In this document: positions 25,025 to 37,012 of the stretch, piece by piece
How the letters are laid out: the number at the start of each line of letters is the position of its first letter
Numbering within the stretch: the stretch's first letter is position 1
Assembly: GCA_009733775.1 (NCBI GenBank)
Contig: WOGZ01000132.1
Location: 1-64,000 of the forward strand
Length of the DNA stretch: 64,000 nt
Source: Alectoria sarmentosa
Lineage: Eukaryota; Ascomycota; Lecanoromycetes; Lecanorales; Parmeliaceae
Reading direction: 5' to 3'
Notes under the pieces: model-generated
Told to the model about the DNA's origin: nothing
What the model saw: only the letters and a program-made list of their open reading frames with translations
Databases searched by the model: none
Position numbers and translations under genes: made by a program

Positions 25025-25937
25025 ATTGATAAATCTTCTCTTTCCTCTCACAGAACCTGATGACGATCTAATACGATCAGTATCAATCCTCGAAAGTGCC
25101 CTACGAGGTGAATATCAATAAGGAATATATTAGCTAGGATATCATATCTACGGAGGAAAGTAGCTACACTGCGAGTAGTGCAATGTGTAGGTGTATCAAG
25201 CCGGGCATCCGTTCTCTCAAACGGTACAGAAAGTTTGTTCGAGAAGCTCCACAATCACCTTTTTTCCCAGGCAGAGAACGAAAAGACCAGACTTTGCAAT
25301 CTGCTCGAGGGACAGTGGATTGTCGCAGCTGGGTAGATTGGGAAACAAGTCCGAGCGAATTATCACGATAGTGGAACGGAGAAGCCAGTAGCTGTGCAAT
25401 TGGGGACAAAAGTGATGTGATTAGATGAAAACCTCTAGGCGTTTAGATCGAGAACAGACCCAAAAGGAAGGAGAAGGAGAAGGAGGAGGAGGAGGAGAAG
25501 GAAAAGAAGAAAAAAGGCTTTGAATGCAATTAAAGGGATCGAGGAAGACAGAAGAGATTATTTGGAGTTTGTGGAAAAGACAAGATTGGTCATAGACTCT
25601 CGTAGTGTTGCTTGTCCAGTAGATACGCACGTTCATCAAATCCGTCGCTTTAGCCAGGGTAGACTCATGGTACGCACTGAAGGATTGTTCACATGGACCA
25701 GCTGGATATGCGAAAGAAATGTAATGGTCTCTGATGGGCAGGCGAGAGTTCACCTCAAGTGGGGTAGAAATCACTCAGAGTCGGCCTACTTCACACGACG
25801 ATCAGATCACGTGACAGTACGGTATTTTATGCAGATCACGATCTCGCTTGCTGAGTGCACACAAACTTTTTGATCCACGAAACATAACATCCTCACATCA
25901 ACTAGCTTGACAACGATAACGAGGCAGCATAGTCGAA
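25025..25937. promoter_or_regulatory. Intergenic region with rpl5 promoter
   Basis: It separates the orphan gene (minus) from rpl5 (plus), so it carries both promoters. A polypurine tract (GGA/GAA rich) lies at about 25465-25515. The palindrome TCACGTGA is at 25807-25814, about 125 bp before the rpl5 ATG. CACGTG is a Cbf1-type E-box, a kind of site used at ribosomal-protein promoters in some ascomycetes. Open frames (for example 25520-25873) are not supported. Confidence 0.5.
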
Positions 25938-27026
25938 ATGGTGAGTCCTATGCTTGAGCTCGCTTTGAGCAAGATACATCTACGGCGTCTGGAATCGAGT
26001 CTCTGCAAGATGCTTCGGTATGGAATCTGAAGCGCAAATTGCTGACTCTGGGTCGTGACAGCCTTTCACCAAGCTGGTCAAGAATAGCGCCTACTATAGG
26101 TAATTATCATTTACTTCCTTTCCTCTATAATGGCAGGCTACTGACAGCAGCACAGCCGCTATCAAACGAAGTACAAGCGTCGTCGTGCAGGAAAGACCGA
26201 CTACTACGCCCGCAAGCGTCTCATCACTCAGGCCAAGAATAAATACAACGCTCCCAAGTATCGCCTCGTTGTTCGCTTCACCAACAAGGATATTGTCTGC
26301 CAAATCGTCACCTCCGAAATCACCGGGGACAAGGTCTTCTGCGCTGCCTACGCCCACGAACTCAAGCGCTATGGAGTCAAGCATGGTCTTACCAACTGGG
26401 CCGCTGCCTACTGTGTTGGGCTTCTGATTGCTCGTCGTGCTCTCTCCAAGCTCGAACTCGCTGATACGTTCACTGGCGTTGAAGAGGCAGATGGAGAATA
26501 CAAGCTCACCGAAGCTGCTGAGCACGATGGTGAAGACCGTCGCCCATTCAAGTGCTTCCTCGACGTTGGCCTCGCTCGCACCTCTACCGGCGCCAAAGTC
26601 TTTGGAGCCCTGAAAGGAGCCTCAGACGGTGGCATCTTGATCCCGCATTCCGAAAATCGCTTTCCCGGCTACGATATCGAAACCAAAGAGCTCGACGCCG
26701 AGACCCTTCGCAAATACATCTTCGGCGGCCACGTAGCAGAATACATGGAGACCCTCGCCGACGACGACGAGGAGCGCTACAAGTCGCAGTTCCAAGGCTA
26801 CATTGATGATGAGATCGAGGCCGATGGGCTTGAGGAGATGTACCAAGAGGCCCACAAGGCTATTCGGGAGGATCCGTTCTTAAAGGATGAGGATGAAGAG
26901 GGAGAGAAGAAGTCGAAGGATGAGTGGAAGGCGGAGAGCAAGAAACACAAGCAGCCGAAGATGAGCTACGAGGAGAAGCAGGAGAGAGTCAAGGCGAAGA
27001 TTGAGAAGGTCAAGGAATCAATGTGA
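25938..27026 (+). CDS. rpl5: 60S ribosomal protein L5 (uL18)
   Basis: Cytosolic large-subunit protein that binds 5S rRNA and, with L11, joins the pre-60S particle. Three exons: 25938-25940, 26062-26099 and 26156-27026; 912 nt, 303 residues (yeast Rpl5 has 297). The start codon is an exon of its own: ATG is followed directly by a GTGAGT donor. Exon 2 gives PFTKLVKNSAYYS and exon 3 gives RYQTKYKRRRAGKTDYYARKR, together the standard N-terminus. Further hallmarks are YRLVVRFTNKDIVCQI, KRYGVKHGLTNWAAAY and FKCFLDVGLARTSTGAKVFG. The C-terminus is rich in Lys/Glu as usual. Introns right after the start codon are typical of fungal ribosomal protein genes. Confidence 0.97.
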
Positions 27027-27766
27027 GGTGGGCCGGTGGCACAAGAAAACTTCTAGATGGCGTTGGCACGTGTTCAGCAAGCAAGTAGAGCTAGAACAAT
27101 GAGCAGGCAACGGAAAAGCCATGTGACTGAAAGGGGCTAATATTATCATTTCGCTGAAGGAAAAGCCCCAACTTCTCTCGATCACTATCAAGTGAAATGT
27201 CTTGGATTCTTTCCGCATGTCGCCGTGCCAAGCTCTTTCAATTTTCCAATCCCCGAGGGCCCCCAGATAATGAACCAGCACAACAGCATCGACTTGAACC
27301 TACACTACTATCTCAATCTCGAGATCTTGCACGTCTTCCTTACACCAAAGTCACTGGTAAGCTTGAACATTTGTGCAAATCAGAATTAATACGACTTTAC
27401 TGAACGGATGCCCTCGGTAAGCGATCCCGTAATCATTCGCCCCGCCTCTCAGAAGAAAGTAATAAGTACGAGTAAGAGTTCTCGAATCTTCACGCGTGTC
27501 ATGTAAGCAGAGTATTTCTTTCAACAGTGCTCCTTACCAACCTAAGTGTATCGCAGCGCTCTTTGATGAGGAATCTTGGTAAACCTACGAATCATGCGAA
27601 TCATGCGGCCTTTTTGTCGATAGCAAGACCCCCCCCAATTCGCCTCCATTGGCCTCCTCGGAGTGACCCCGCAGATCGCCATGCTGGGCGCATTATCGGA
27701 AGTGGTACACTGATCCTGACATCAAACGCCTCTCGAACGGCTGGTCAAAGCTCATCCTGACTCAAT
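27027..27766. other. Intergenic region between rpl5 and the LRR gene
   Basis: A 740-bp stretch holding the rpl5 3' end and the promoter and leader of the LRR gene. CACGTG occurs at 27067-27072. A short C run lies at 27631-27637. No gene is seen. Confidence 0.45.
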
Positions 27767-30700
27767 ATGGAGAGTATACACGGTGTCGACGTGAGCTGGT
27801 TGCACCACTCCCCCAAAGGTACGCAATCTTCCTTCTCACTGATGTCCGCGGAATGTTGGAAGCTTAGAGGATGCGGAGCTGGGCTTTGCCGCCCTCTTCA
27901 CTCAGATACATCTCTGCTCCGAACGCTAATGACTGTATATAGACCACTATTCCAAGAGTACCTCGGTCTCGAATCCCGCTGCAGATGAGAAAGATTTCCC
28001 AAACAAGCAGGATCCTTCACAAGGCAAAGACGAGTCGACTGCGCCCAAAACCAATGGAACTTCCCCCACGCAATCACATGGTCATGTACATCGTCCTCAT
28101 ATAATTCACCGTGCGAATTCAGAGAAAGTCGAGCCAGGTTCCAGCTCTCCCAAGAATCAGAAAGATCCCAAAGCAATCCCAATGAGCAGGCGGAATTCAT
28201 GGATGTCAAGCCTAAGCTCGAAGTTCACCTCCAATTCAACTCTACCTGCCAACAGCACAGGTTCGCCATCACCTCCTGTCTCAAAGTCCGCACCCAATAG
28301 TCCTCAATCCGAGGTCTCGAATCCTTTTGGCGCAGCTGTCACACCAACGGCTAAAGATGCCAAAAAGGCAGATACACCTCCCTCCACCCCGCCAGCTGGT
28401 GGCAAGAGTGGGCATACGTTCATACAGAGCGCATTGAGACGTTTGGGCTCCAGCGGTGTCGGCAGTACGGCAAAGGCTGCAGGTTCCGGCGGAGTCTGCC
28501 CAAGAAGGACAATGAATGTGGATCCGTACCGTGAAAGGTGTTCTCTGCCAGATCTGGATCTCAAGAAGCTACGAAGGGTGGCATTCTGTGTCGACGTGGA
28601 AATTGCAGGTGCAGCGCAATATATCGAGGAGGAACCGCAAGCTCAACCAGCCCCCTCTTTAACAGGAGAACCAAGCCTCACCAAGCTAGAGCATGAGATG
28701 GAGGCTAAGAAGAAGAAAGAGGACCAAAAACAGAAGAAAGGCGAAGGTGCTGCGCTGAAGAATCCTAGTACTGTTGCTGAAGAGAAGGAAAAAGACGGGA
28801 TCGTCAAAGCCTCTGGAGAAGAAGTAAAGCCAGTACCACAAGAGAAAGTCCTAGAACCCAAGACGTCAGAAATCGCCGAGACCAAAGAACCTACAAGGAA
28901 GAAGGAAAAGAAGAAGCGCTCTGAGGGCGAACGAAAAGAGCGCAAAGAGCGGAAACACCAGGAAGCATTGGCCAATGGTTCGATACCCATTGAAATACGC
29001 AGAGAAGGTAGCAATAGCAGCGCCAACGAGACGCTAAGTGGCGCTGAGACACCCCCAAAGTCCCAGGATAGACCAACAACAGACCCTCTACGTATATATC
29101 GACGGTGCTGTCAACTGCGAGAGACGCCCATCTTGAAGCGAATAGTCGAGCAGATCTCCTCACCTTCTGCCTGCCATGTCACGACACCGGGGATCCTCTC
29201 AAATCTGGACCTATCAGGTTACTGGATGCAACTTCCGGATCTCATCACTCTGGGTGATTACCTGGCCGTCGTGCCCGTGAAGAGATTGGTACTGGAGAAT
29301 TGCGGCTTAGGAGATGAAGCTGTACGCGTGATACTTGCTGGACTCCTTGCTGCAAAGACATCAGAGCAAGCCAAACACAACAAGAAACTAGCTAGAAAGA
29401 TCAATGGTGAGACCATGGAAGTGACAGAGCAACTTGGCGTGATCGAGAAGCTTATATTAAAGGACAATCCGAAGATTGGGAAGGAGGGCTGGCGACATAT
29501 TTCCCTGTTCATGTACATGTCTCGGTCATTGAAAGGTATCGATGTCTCTATGATACCTTTCCCAAGATTGTCAGCAATGGCGGATAGCGTCAAACATCAT
29601 CACCACACTTCTCTCCATCATACTCCTCCTCCTCCGCCCGGCTTGATTGACATGTCAACCCTCCTGCAGGAAGCATTAGCCGAGAGACGTGGAGGTCATC
29701 GTTTGGAGGAGCTTATAATGGCCGAATGCGGTCTGAGCACAGAGTGCATTGGAAAGATTGTTGACGGTGTCATGAAATGCGGCTCAACTAGGCTTGGACT
29801 TGCGGGTAACAACATCACTCGTGAAGGTTTGGGCCATGTCATACGCTACCTACAGAGCGGAAAGTGTGAGGGTCTTGATCTGGGTGGCAATGATCTTAGA
29901 GAAGACCTTAATATGCTGGCCGAGGCATTGGACGAAAAGAGCACATTGTGGGCACTAAGTCTTGCCGCCTGTAACCTTGCACCATCATCGCTGGATTTCC
30001 TACTCCCCGCCTTGGTACAACTTCCAAATTTTCGTTTCATCGATCTGTCTCATAACCGCGATCTTTTCCTCACTCGACCGACTGCTCTTGGACTGATCCG
30101 AAAATACGTGCCTCAAATGCCCATGATCAGAAGAATACATCTCATGGACGTTGCAATGACACCCGAGCATGCTATTGCTTTGGCAGAGGTCTTGCCAGAA
30201 AGCCAAAGTCTGGCGCATCTCAATATCCTGGAAAACCACCTCCTTTCACCACTGGCATCGGCAAAGACGGAAGCAATGCAAGAAGAGGCATGTGCTTTGT
30301 ACGCCTCTCTAATGGCTGCGGTGCGTGTCTCAGACACGATTATCTGCATTGACGTTGACGTTCCAAGTCAAGATTCAAGTGAGGTTGTCAAAGCTCTGGC
30401 GAAACAGGTTGTGGCTTATTCGCTGAGGAATCTTGAACGCCAACCTCTGGCGGAAACGTCATATTCCTCAAAAGCGACAATGGGTGACCCTCACGGTGGC
30501 GAAAAGTTGACAGTCCCAGACATCCTACTGCACCTCGTAGGTCATGTCGATGGCTTTCCAGAAAACCATGACAGTGATGACCCAGCTCCTGATGACGACT
30601 ATATTGTCGGTGGCACAGGCGTGGTCAAAGCATTGGATATATGTCTAAACAGAGCTGCTGATGGGAGGAAAGATTCAAGAGATTTGACGCCTTTGCACAG

Positions 30701-31622
30701 CGGTCCTGGGACGCCAAAGAAGGTCCTGCAGGGCAGCAAGGTTTCAAAGGGTAAAGCCCGAGAGATGTCAAAGAATCTGCTGAATAGTGCGAGGAAGATC
30801 AGAGCAAGGTTGCAGCCAGCGCTGATCAAGGAGGCTAAGGCTGCCAATGATATGAGCTACCGTGAGTGCACATCTAGCAATTCGGTGTACACGGTACTGA
30901 CATCTCTTCTAGGACGTCTCCAATTCCTCGACTCTACCCTCGAACGCATGATCGAGCGCTTTGAAAACGAATACCCCGAAACCCGCCTCCCGAAACCCAT
31001 CACCACATCCACCGAACTCCTCTCAGACGACAATGCCAGCACTTCCTCCTCTCTCGAACGCCCCACCACCCTCATCCACCCGACTCCCACCTACACAGCC
31101 CTCGAACCCGCCTCCCCCGACCAAGAAGACATCGACGACCACACCGCCCCTCTCATCCGCCCCGCCTCCGTCTCCCGCCGCCCCTCCTCCCCCAGTCTCG
31201 CCTCCCGGCAAGCCCAAGAAGAAGGTCGCATGCACCGTTTCGGCCAGCGCGTCAAACGCGACATCCTGCGGCCCGAATCCGAAGACTACGCCCACGGCAC
31301 GACCGGCACAGAAGTCGAAGCCCAATACCTCCAAGACTTGCGCGGGCGACTCGAAGCTCTCGAAGGCGGCGAGATCAAAGAGCGGGTCGAGAGGCTGGGA
31401 CCGGAGACGGTGTTCAATATGATCGGCGCGACGGCGGAGGAGCTGTCGGCGTGGGAGAGGGGCGATCCGGAAGGGTTCGAAAGGATCAAGGCGGCGAGGG
31501 GCCATGCGTTGGCGTTGAACGAGGATCAGAAGGGCGGCACGGGCTTTCCTACGAGGGGGGATTCCCTGCCGAAGAGGGAGGATCCGTTGCCACGAAGGGA
31601 GGGGGTGGCGAATGGTGCCTGA
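27767..31622 (+). CDS. Large leucine-rich-repeat protein, Mhp1-like (cell wall biogenesis group)
   Basis: Related fungal proteins have been annotated as cell wall biogenesis protein Mhp1; the molecular role is not known. Three exons: 27767-27818, 27943-30861 and 30913-31622; 3,681 nt, 1,226 residues. Exon 1 encodes MESIHGVDVSWLHHSPK. The N-terminal 350 residues are Ser/Pro- and Lys/Glu-rich and include a short conserved-looking motif (CSLPDLDLKKLRRVAFCVDVEI). Residues ~430-830 form ribonuclease-inhibitor-like LRRs (RLVLENCGLGDEAV; LDLGGNDLREDLNML; FIDLSHNRDLF; LAHLNILENHLL). A Pro/Ser-rich tail follows with a helical segment (YLQDLRGRLEALEGGEIKER). The second intron (51 nt, GTGAGT donor, TACTGAC branch site, TAG acceptor) is a multiple of three without a stop, so an unspliced reading adds 17 false residues. 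Cytosolic or peripheral; no membrane span. Confidence 0.8.
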
Positions 31623-32573
31623 TCGATCCATCTCATCGTATCGTTCCGTCTGTCTGTCTGTCCCATATTGTCTCGTTTCTTGACTCTGGCGAATGTTTGA
31701 TATGGGCTCTGGGATGCGTGTGCGGCGAAGCGTTTGCAAACTCCCTCTGTCGAGCGAGTGTAATGGGTTTTTTTCTTGGAAGGGCACAATGGACCAAGGG
31801 ATGGATGGATGGATGGATGGATGGATGGATGGATGGATGGAATCATCATTTTTCCTGGAAAGGCACGATGAATGAAACGAATGAATGGACAATCACTTTC
31901 CTGGAATTTGAAAAATGGATGGATGGATGGATGAATGGATGGATGATGGCAGCACCGGCCAGCAGCACTTGACGATCATTTCAGCTCACCTCGCTCTCTC
32001 TTGATGACTCCTTTTTTATATACCCCTTCGCCTCTGTCATAGATATAACTCTATGTCTTCAAAGTAGATCTTGCCATTAAGCATCTCTGGCGTCAGCTTC
32101 TGATATCGTTGTAGTCGGGAGTTGCAACTGGCGTGATGGAGGTTTGAACGCACGTTCATTGCTCACAGCGAGGCAACACGAACGGCGTTGCAGACTGGGA
32201 TGTAGTCAAGCATGAGTGAAATTTGATAGATAAGTTCTGATTGACTACCCATTTTGATGCCGCACCAGCTACCAATGTAAGCCTCAAAGCCCAGAGGACT
32301 GAGAATTTTCAAATGCCATGTCAAATAGGAATCGCTTCAAATGCTCCAGTAAATGCTCACCTCCAAACCATACGCTGCACCGAGCCATATTCCCCCGAAT
32401 CGGAAACGCCCATCAAGGGTATTTAAGATATAGACATTAGGATTTAGAAATGTACATGGTGGACGGAAAATCAACGCTCGTCTAGAAGGGTATAAGGCTT
32501 TGTAAATGCAAGATATCAGATAGATGGCATGGAAGTATTAGCACTGCGTTTAGGAAACCAATGATTATGCAAA
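31623..32573. other. Convergent 3' region with compound tandem repeats
   Basis: It lies between two convergent genes (LRR protein + and LIM protein -), so it holds two 3' untranslated regions. Ten uninterrupted ATGG units fill 31801-31840, and a second ATGG tract lies at about 31915-31949. Open frames are driven by these repeats and are not genes. Confidence 0.55.
31770..31949. repeat. (ATGG)n microsatellites inside a larger degenerate unit
   Basis: Two ATGG tracts are each preceded by a related block: TTTTCTTGGAAGGGCACAATG before the first and TTTTTCCTGGAAAGGCACGATG before an imperfect second stretch (shown here only as the shared core CTGGAAAGGCACRATG). A third partial copy (CTTTCCTGGAATTTG) starts near 31897. 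The whole looks like a duplicated ~75-bp unit with an expandable ATGG core. Confidence 0.7.
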
Positions 32574-34955
32574 TCACATCATCATGAGGCGCGTGGTTCT
32601 TCTTTCGGGGAATCTGCGTCCCGGGCCTAGGGAAGACGGCGTTGAGGTATGCGCAGCTCCAAAGGCGTGTTGCTCGCACAGTGTCTTGCCATTGAACTCG
32701 AAATAGTCGTCTCGGAGTATTTTGTGGCAGTCCTGACAGCTGAAACAGTGAGGGTGGAATTTCTGCTGCAACTCAGTCTCCAGGTACTGTCCCTCGATGC
32801 CGCGATCGCAATTTGTGCACAGCGAATCATTGAGCTCGTGATAGTGCCGTGCGCAGTATGGTTGATTATTCATGACGTAGAAATCTGCCGTCTGGAAAGG
32901 TTGTTGACACGTCTGGCACACGAAGCATCGCTTGTGGTAGCGTCCAGTAAGACGTCCATCTGCTGAGCTGACTGATTTTCCATGGATCAAGTCTCCACAA
33001 CCGCGACAATTGCCCTTGTTGGCGGTTGGTGGTCGCCGAGCTGATGGCTCTGGGTACCTGGAGTGAGCTGGAGGTGCTGGAGACACCCTGAGATTGTTCA
33101 TTTGGAAGGCGAAAGGAGGAACTATTTGCTCGTCTGGAGAGGTAGCAGCAGGTGGACGATTTCGGATCAGCACGTCTTCATGTGGGGGAAAGGCAGGCTT
33201 GATTGGAAGGAGTGAGGCTGGAGCATTCGTTCGAGATGGCTGAAGGTAGCCTGTATTTTGATCATGTTGAATTGGTGCCGGTTCTTCGAGTGTCGACGGG
33301 TTTTCAACGTCGAAGATGAAACCTTTGAACATATCACCGGCTTGTTTATCATCGGACGCGTATTCATTCCGTTCTTTTAACAACTCATTGAGTGGCGGGC
33401 TAGACCTCGAGCTGTCACCCTTGATACCAAAGCTGTAGGATTCGTTGGATGAGGTCGATTCGTGCTGCGTGGAAATCGAGCTGCCACTCTTCACCCCAGA
33501 GCTGTAAGATTCGTTGGACGACGTCGACTCGTGGGGCTTGTGAGATGGATTATCATGTCCACAGATTTCTGCGGCATGAGCAGGCATGGGTACCGGAGGT
33601 GCATCACCAAGCCTTCTATCATCTCGTGACTCCGTGGTGGGCCCATCCACAGACTGCGATGTACTGCTTTTATCCACGGCCGGGGAGACCGCACGACTTC
33701 GTACTGACCGAGAAGGCTTAAATGAGCTGGTACTGCCTATTTCGCAAAGAGGTTGCATGGCAGCAACGGCAATAGAGGGTCTTGGCTTGTGTGAGTGATT
33801 CGAAGGCTCTGAGTGTATCCTATCCATTGTCGGGCGAGATTGGGAGGGAATAGCGTCACGATCGTTCTTTGGGAACGTATGCGAGCGGTTCCCATGTCCG
33901 CAGGAACCGAAGTCAAAAGATGGTAGAGCCACATGTGCTGAGCCGTCGGACTCGTCTGGGAAGGATGGTCTTGGTACCGAGGGCACAGCCGGCGTTTCTG
34001 TTTTGGTTCGGTTTAACGTGGATCTAGGGCCAGCCGAGATGCTCGAAAGAGAAGTGTTGCGCGTGTAGTTCGAACTTGAGGTCGACGGCCGCTGGACATG
34101 CGTTTTGGGGCTGGTTGATCGCGATGCACTTACGAAATCGCGACTGCTGCCCATGGACGGCGACTTCTTGTGACCTGATGGCTTGAATGCCCCGTTTTCT
34201 CTGAGGTCGAAGGGACCTGGCGCCGTGCTGTTTATCCTCTGTATCAGATCTCCACCACCATTTGCTCGTGGGCTCAATGGCAATTTCCCGGCAGCTGTAT
34301 CGGCCCGTTCCCTTGGACTGCCCGTATTCACCGGAAAATCGAAGCTTGATTCCAATGGTGTAGTGGGAGTAGTACCCTGTGACCTGACTGTTGGGAAGGG
34401 AGGGAAAGCACAATCCTGGGGCACGGGCAATAACGGTGATGCTGGACGACTCGGCAATGGAGACGTGGAGCTTCGAAGAAACGGCTTTCTGAATAGAAAT
34501 TTCGGGCCATTATCGTGGGTTGCAGGTGACGCACTCCGGACGGTACTCACGGCGACTGGCTTTGGCATAGGCTGGTCTGATCGGAGGATGGAATCGACTT
34601 TTCATGATCTAGTCAGCTTGGAAATTCTCTGTGTGTGTAGGTGAGGGGTTCCGTTTACATACATGTAGTAGCGGCATTGAGCCGTGGAGGTATGGGCTTC
34701 GGGGGTCTAGACAGGGGAGCACCCATTGTCTGCTTCAAAGCCGTTGGTGCGAATGGGCCGTCCAAAGGATTGAGTCGAGAGTTGGGAATAGAAGGAGCTG
34801 CAGTATGGTCAGTATGTGGAAGAAAAATCCCCGGTGAGGTGATAGGCACCTTGAGAGCAGACATGATCTCCCATCATAGAGATAGGAATCTCGACATTGC
34901 AGTTTGAGCATTTGATTGATGGCAAGAAGCCTGACGCCCGGGTTATGTGTGCCAT
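32574..34955 (-). CDS. LIM-domain protein with N-terminal Cys motif (paxillin-like group)
   Basis: Probably a cytoskeleton or polarity adaptor; fungal LIM proteins of this type include paxillin-like Pxl1, though the exact partner is not known. Three exons: 34850-34955, 34663-34797 and 32574-34597; 2,265 nt, 754 residues. The first two exons are short; together they give an N-terminus with a C-x2-C...H-x-C motif (KCSNCNVEIPISMMGDHVC), which justifies this start over later ATGs at 34864 or 34568. Residues ~90-600 are Ser/Pro-rich and disordered, with two near-identical STSSNESYS repeats around residues 440-470. Two LIM zinc domains follow at about 611-668 and 674-725 (CRGC...HKRCFVCQTC; CTNC...HPHCFSCQDC). 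It ends with the conserved FPERRTTRLMMM. It converges with the LRR gene. Confidence 0.87.
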
Positions 34956-37012
34956 GTTTGTTTGTCATCTCTTTCCCACACTGAGACTCGCGTCGAGGAA
35001 TGCTCTCGTGTTGTCAAAGCACAAACATGCGTCGATCCGTGTTTGTTCCGGGTGAAATCTGAAAAAGGCTGACCTGCTTGTTTCTGTTATTGTGATGAAT
35101 AGATATTATGTGTCGGTATGACAGTCAACTGTGGCCGTTGAATCGATGCTATCGTAGGCGCTGGGTGGGTTTGACAGGAACGAGGAATGGGAGGTCGTTC
35201 ATTGGGCCATTGACGCCCAAGGGAAATGAGGGTCAGGCTCGAGGCTTTGGCTCAAGCGAAGGAAGGATTGGCTGTCTGAACAAAGGAGACGTGAGAGACA
35301 ATGATCAATCTCCGCCGCTTCCCAGGGACGCTGCCACAGACTCAGAGTAGCTGTGATCCTAAGGCAGTTGAAGAAACATGAGGGGCGAATTGCAAAGCAA
35401 TCCCTTTGAAGCACGCCACTACTCTAACCAAGTCGGCCTAGGTTTTCGATGCAATTGAAGCTTGGCGCTTCTCGACAATCTGACAGACTGACAGCTGGAC
35501 AGGGGTGAGACAATGGGCAATTGGTGTCCATTCAAAGCATATCTACCTCGAAAACAACTAGTACAAGCAGCAATTGTATGCTGTCTTTGGGAGGCATCAA
35601 GAAAGAAGAAAGAAGAAAGAGGAAAGATCGTGTTCATGCCCAACCGCCCTGGTGCAGGTTCAGCCATTTTTGTTGACCCGTACTAACGCCGTCTCATGCA
35701 GGTTAACCCCACTAATGCAAGGGAACCGGCCGCAAGTCTTGGCGCAAAGCTTGTTGATCCAAAGCGGAAATACCCCTGAAAGTCCTGGCCTGCATTTTGA
35801 TCCTTCGCCGTCGACAGCGTCAACATCAATATCAACGTCCAACAATTCTACGTCTGAGCCTGAGCTTCTGACCTGAACCTTGGCATGGTCCATTGTGCAC
35901 AGTAACCCTTACAGAGACGTGATGAAACAATATTTTAGCTCGTCTTTCAAAGCCTTGGCCAAGCCACGTACTCCCCCACACTAAATTCGATACAAAGAAC
36001 GATTGTTCTGCACCTTGGGTCAGTGTCCACAATGTTTGCTTCCACAAGACCCAAATGAAGTTGCATTCCCATCATTAAGTCGAACGGTCAAGGTGGTTAG
36101 GCTAAGGGTCAGATTTAGATATCGAACGCGTACCTCGTCGGCGTCAAGGTATGGCAGTCTCGGAGGGGGGGGGGGGCAGTACGCCTAGAGGAAATAGACG
36201 TATAAAGCGACATCTTTGCGATATTTGAAGACCCAAAGGATGGTTGTTGAGTTGATTGACTTTATGCTACAGTATAAGCGCAAATATACCATATCCAAAG
36301 AAGGAACATCTCAACTCTCCGGACCTCGCCGGGCTACTTACCAATCAATACACTTGACTGCATCTCTTGACCAAACCGTACTATCTCCGCTCTGAAAGAG
36401 TTGTATCAAAAAGCCTTGACATTAAGCTGATCCCGTTTCACTGCGAGTCTCCAAACCCGTCCTATTAAATAATTGGGGTGCCAAAACTTCCACAAAGGTT
36501 CCACATGGAGGCAAGCGATTTTCCCAAGACTTGTGGGGTAATGAGATGGAGTGGCAGCAAAGGCGGTGGAGGACAGTCGGAGAAACCACGTACACTTGCT
36601 TTACAAAAGCCTTTTTGCCGAGGTCACCTGAACAATAAACATTTACAAGAGATTAGCTGGGAACTATTGGACGAGTGGCTGAATCCTCTTTTGAGCCATC
36701 GTTCGACCCTCTCAATACAGCATCATCCTTATTGACTGTCTTCTTTGCCTACGACCATAGCACAAGTCTAGAGTGTCTACCATATTGATCATCAGCGCTC
36801 AGGTTCTACACCTGACACTCTAATTCAAGCTGTTGATTAACTATCTGTTGTCTTGTTACCGTAAGCGAAAGGTCAAGTTTCATTCCTGAACGTTGTAGCA
36901 AATGGCCGAATTGAGCGTCGTTGAGCAGATGAGCAGAACATTAAAAGTGAGATACCCTTCCGATACATCTTCAGCTCGGCCAGCCAGCCACGCAGACAAT
37001 CTTTATTTCCCC
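34956..37012. other. Intergenic region between LIM and OB-fold genes
   Basis: About 2.06 kb without a supportable gene. It should contain the LIM gene promoter at its left end and the OB-fold gene 3' end at its right. There is a purine tract at about 35597-35628 and 12 consecutive G at 36165-36176. Open frames (35574-35876, 36478-36735) are low-complexity or featureless. Confidence 0.45.

Noticed and set aside
31023..31892. 289-codon antisense frame over the 3' end of the LRR gene
   Set aside because: It is an Arg/Pro- and Gly-rich mirror of a GC-rich coding stretch and of the ATGG repeats; the sense strand has a clear gene.
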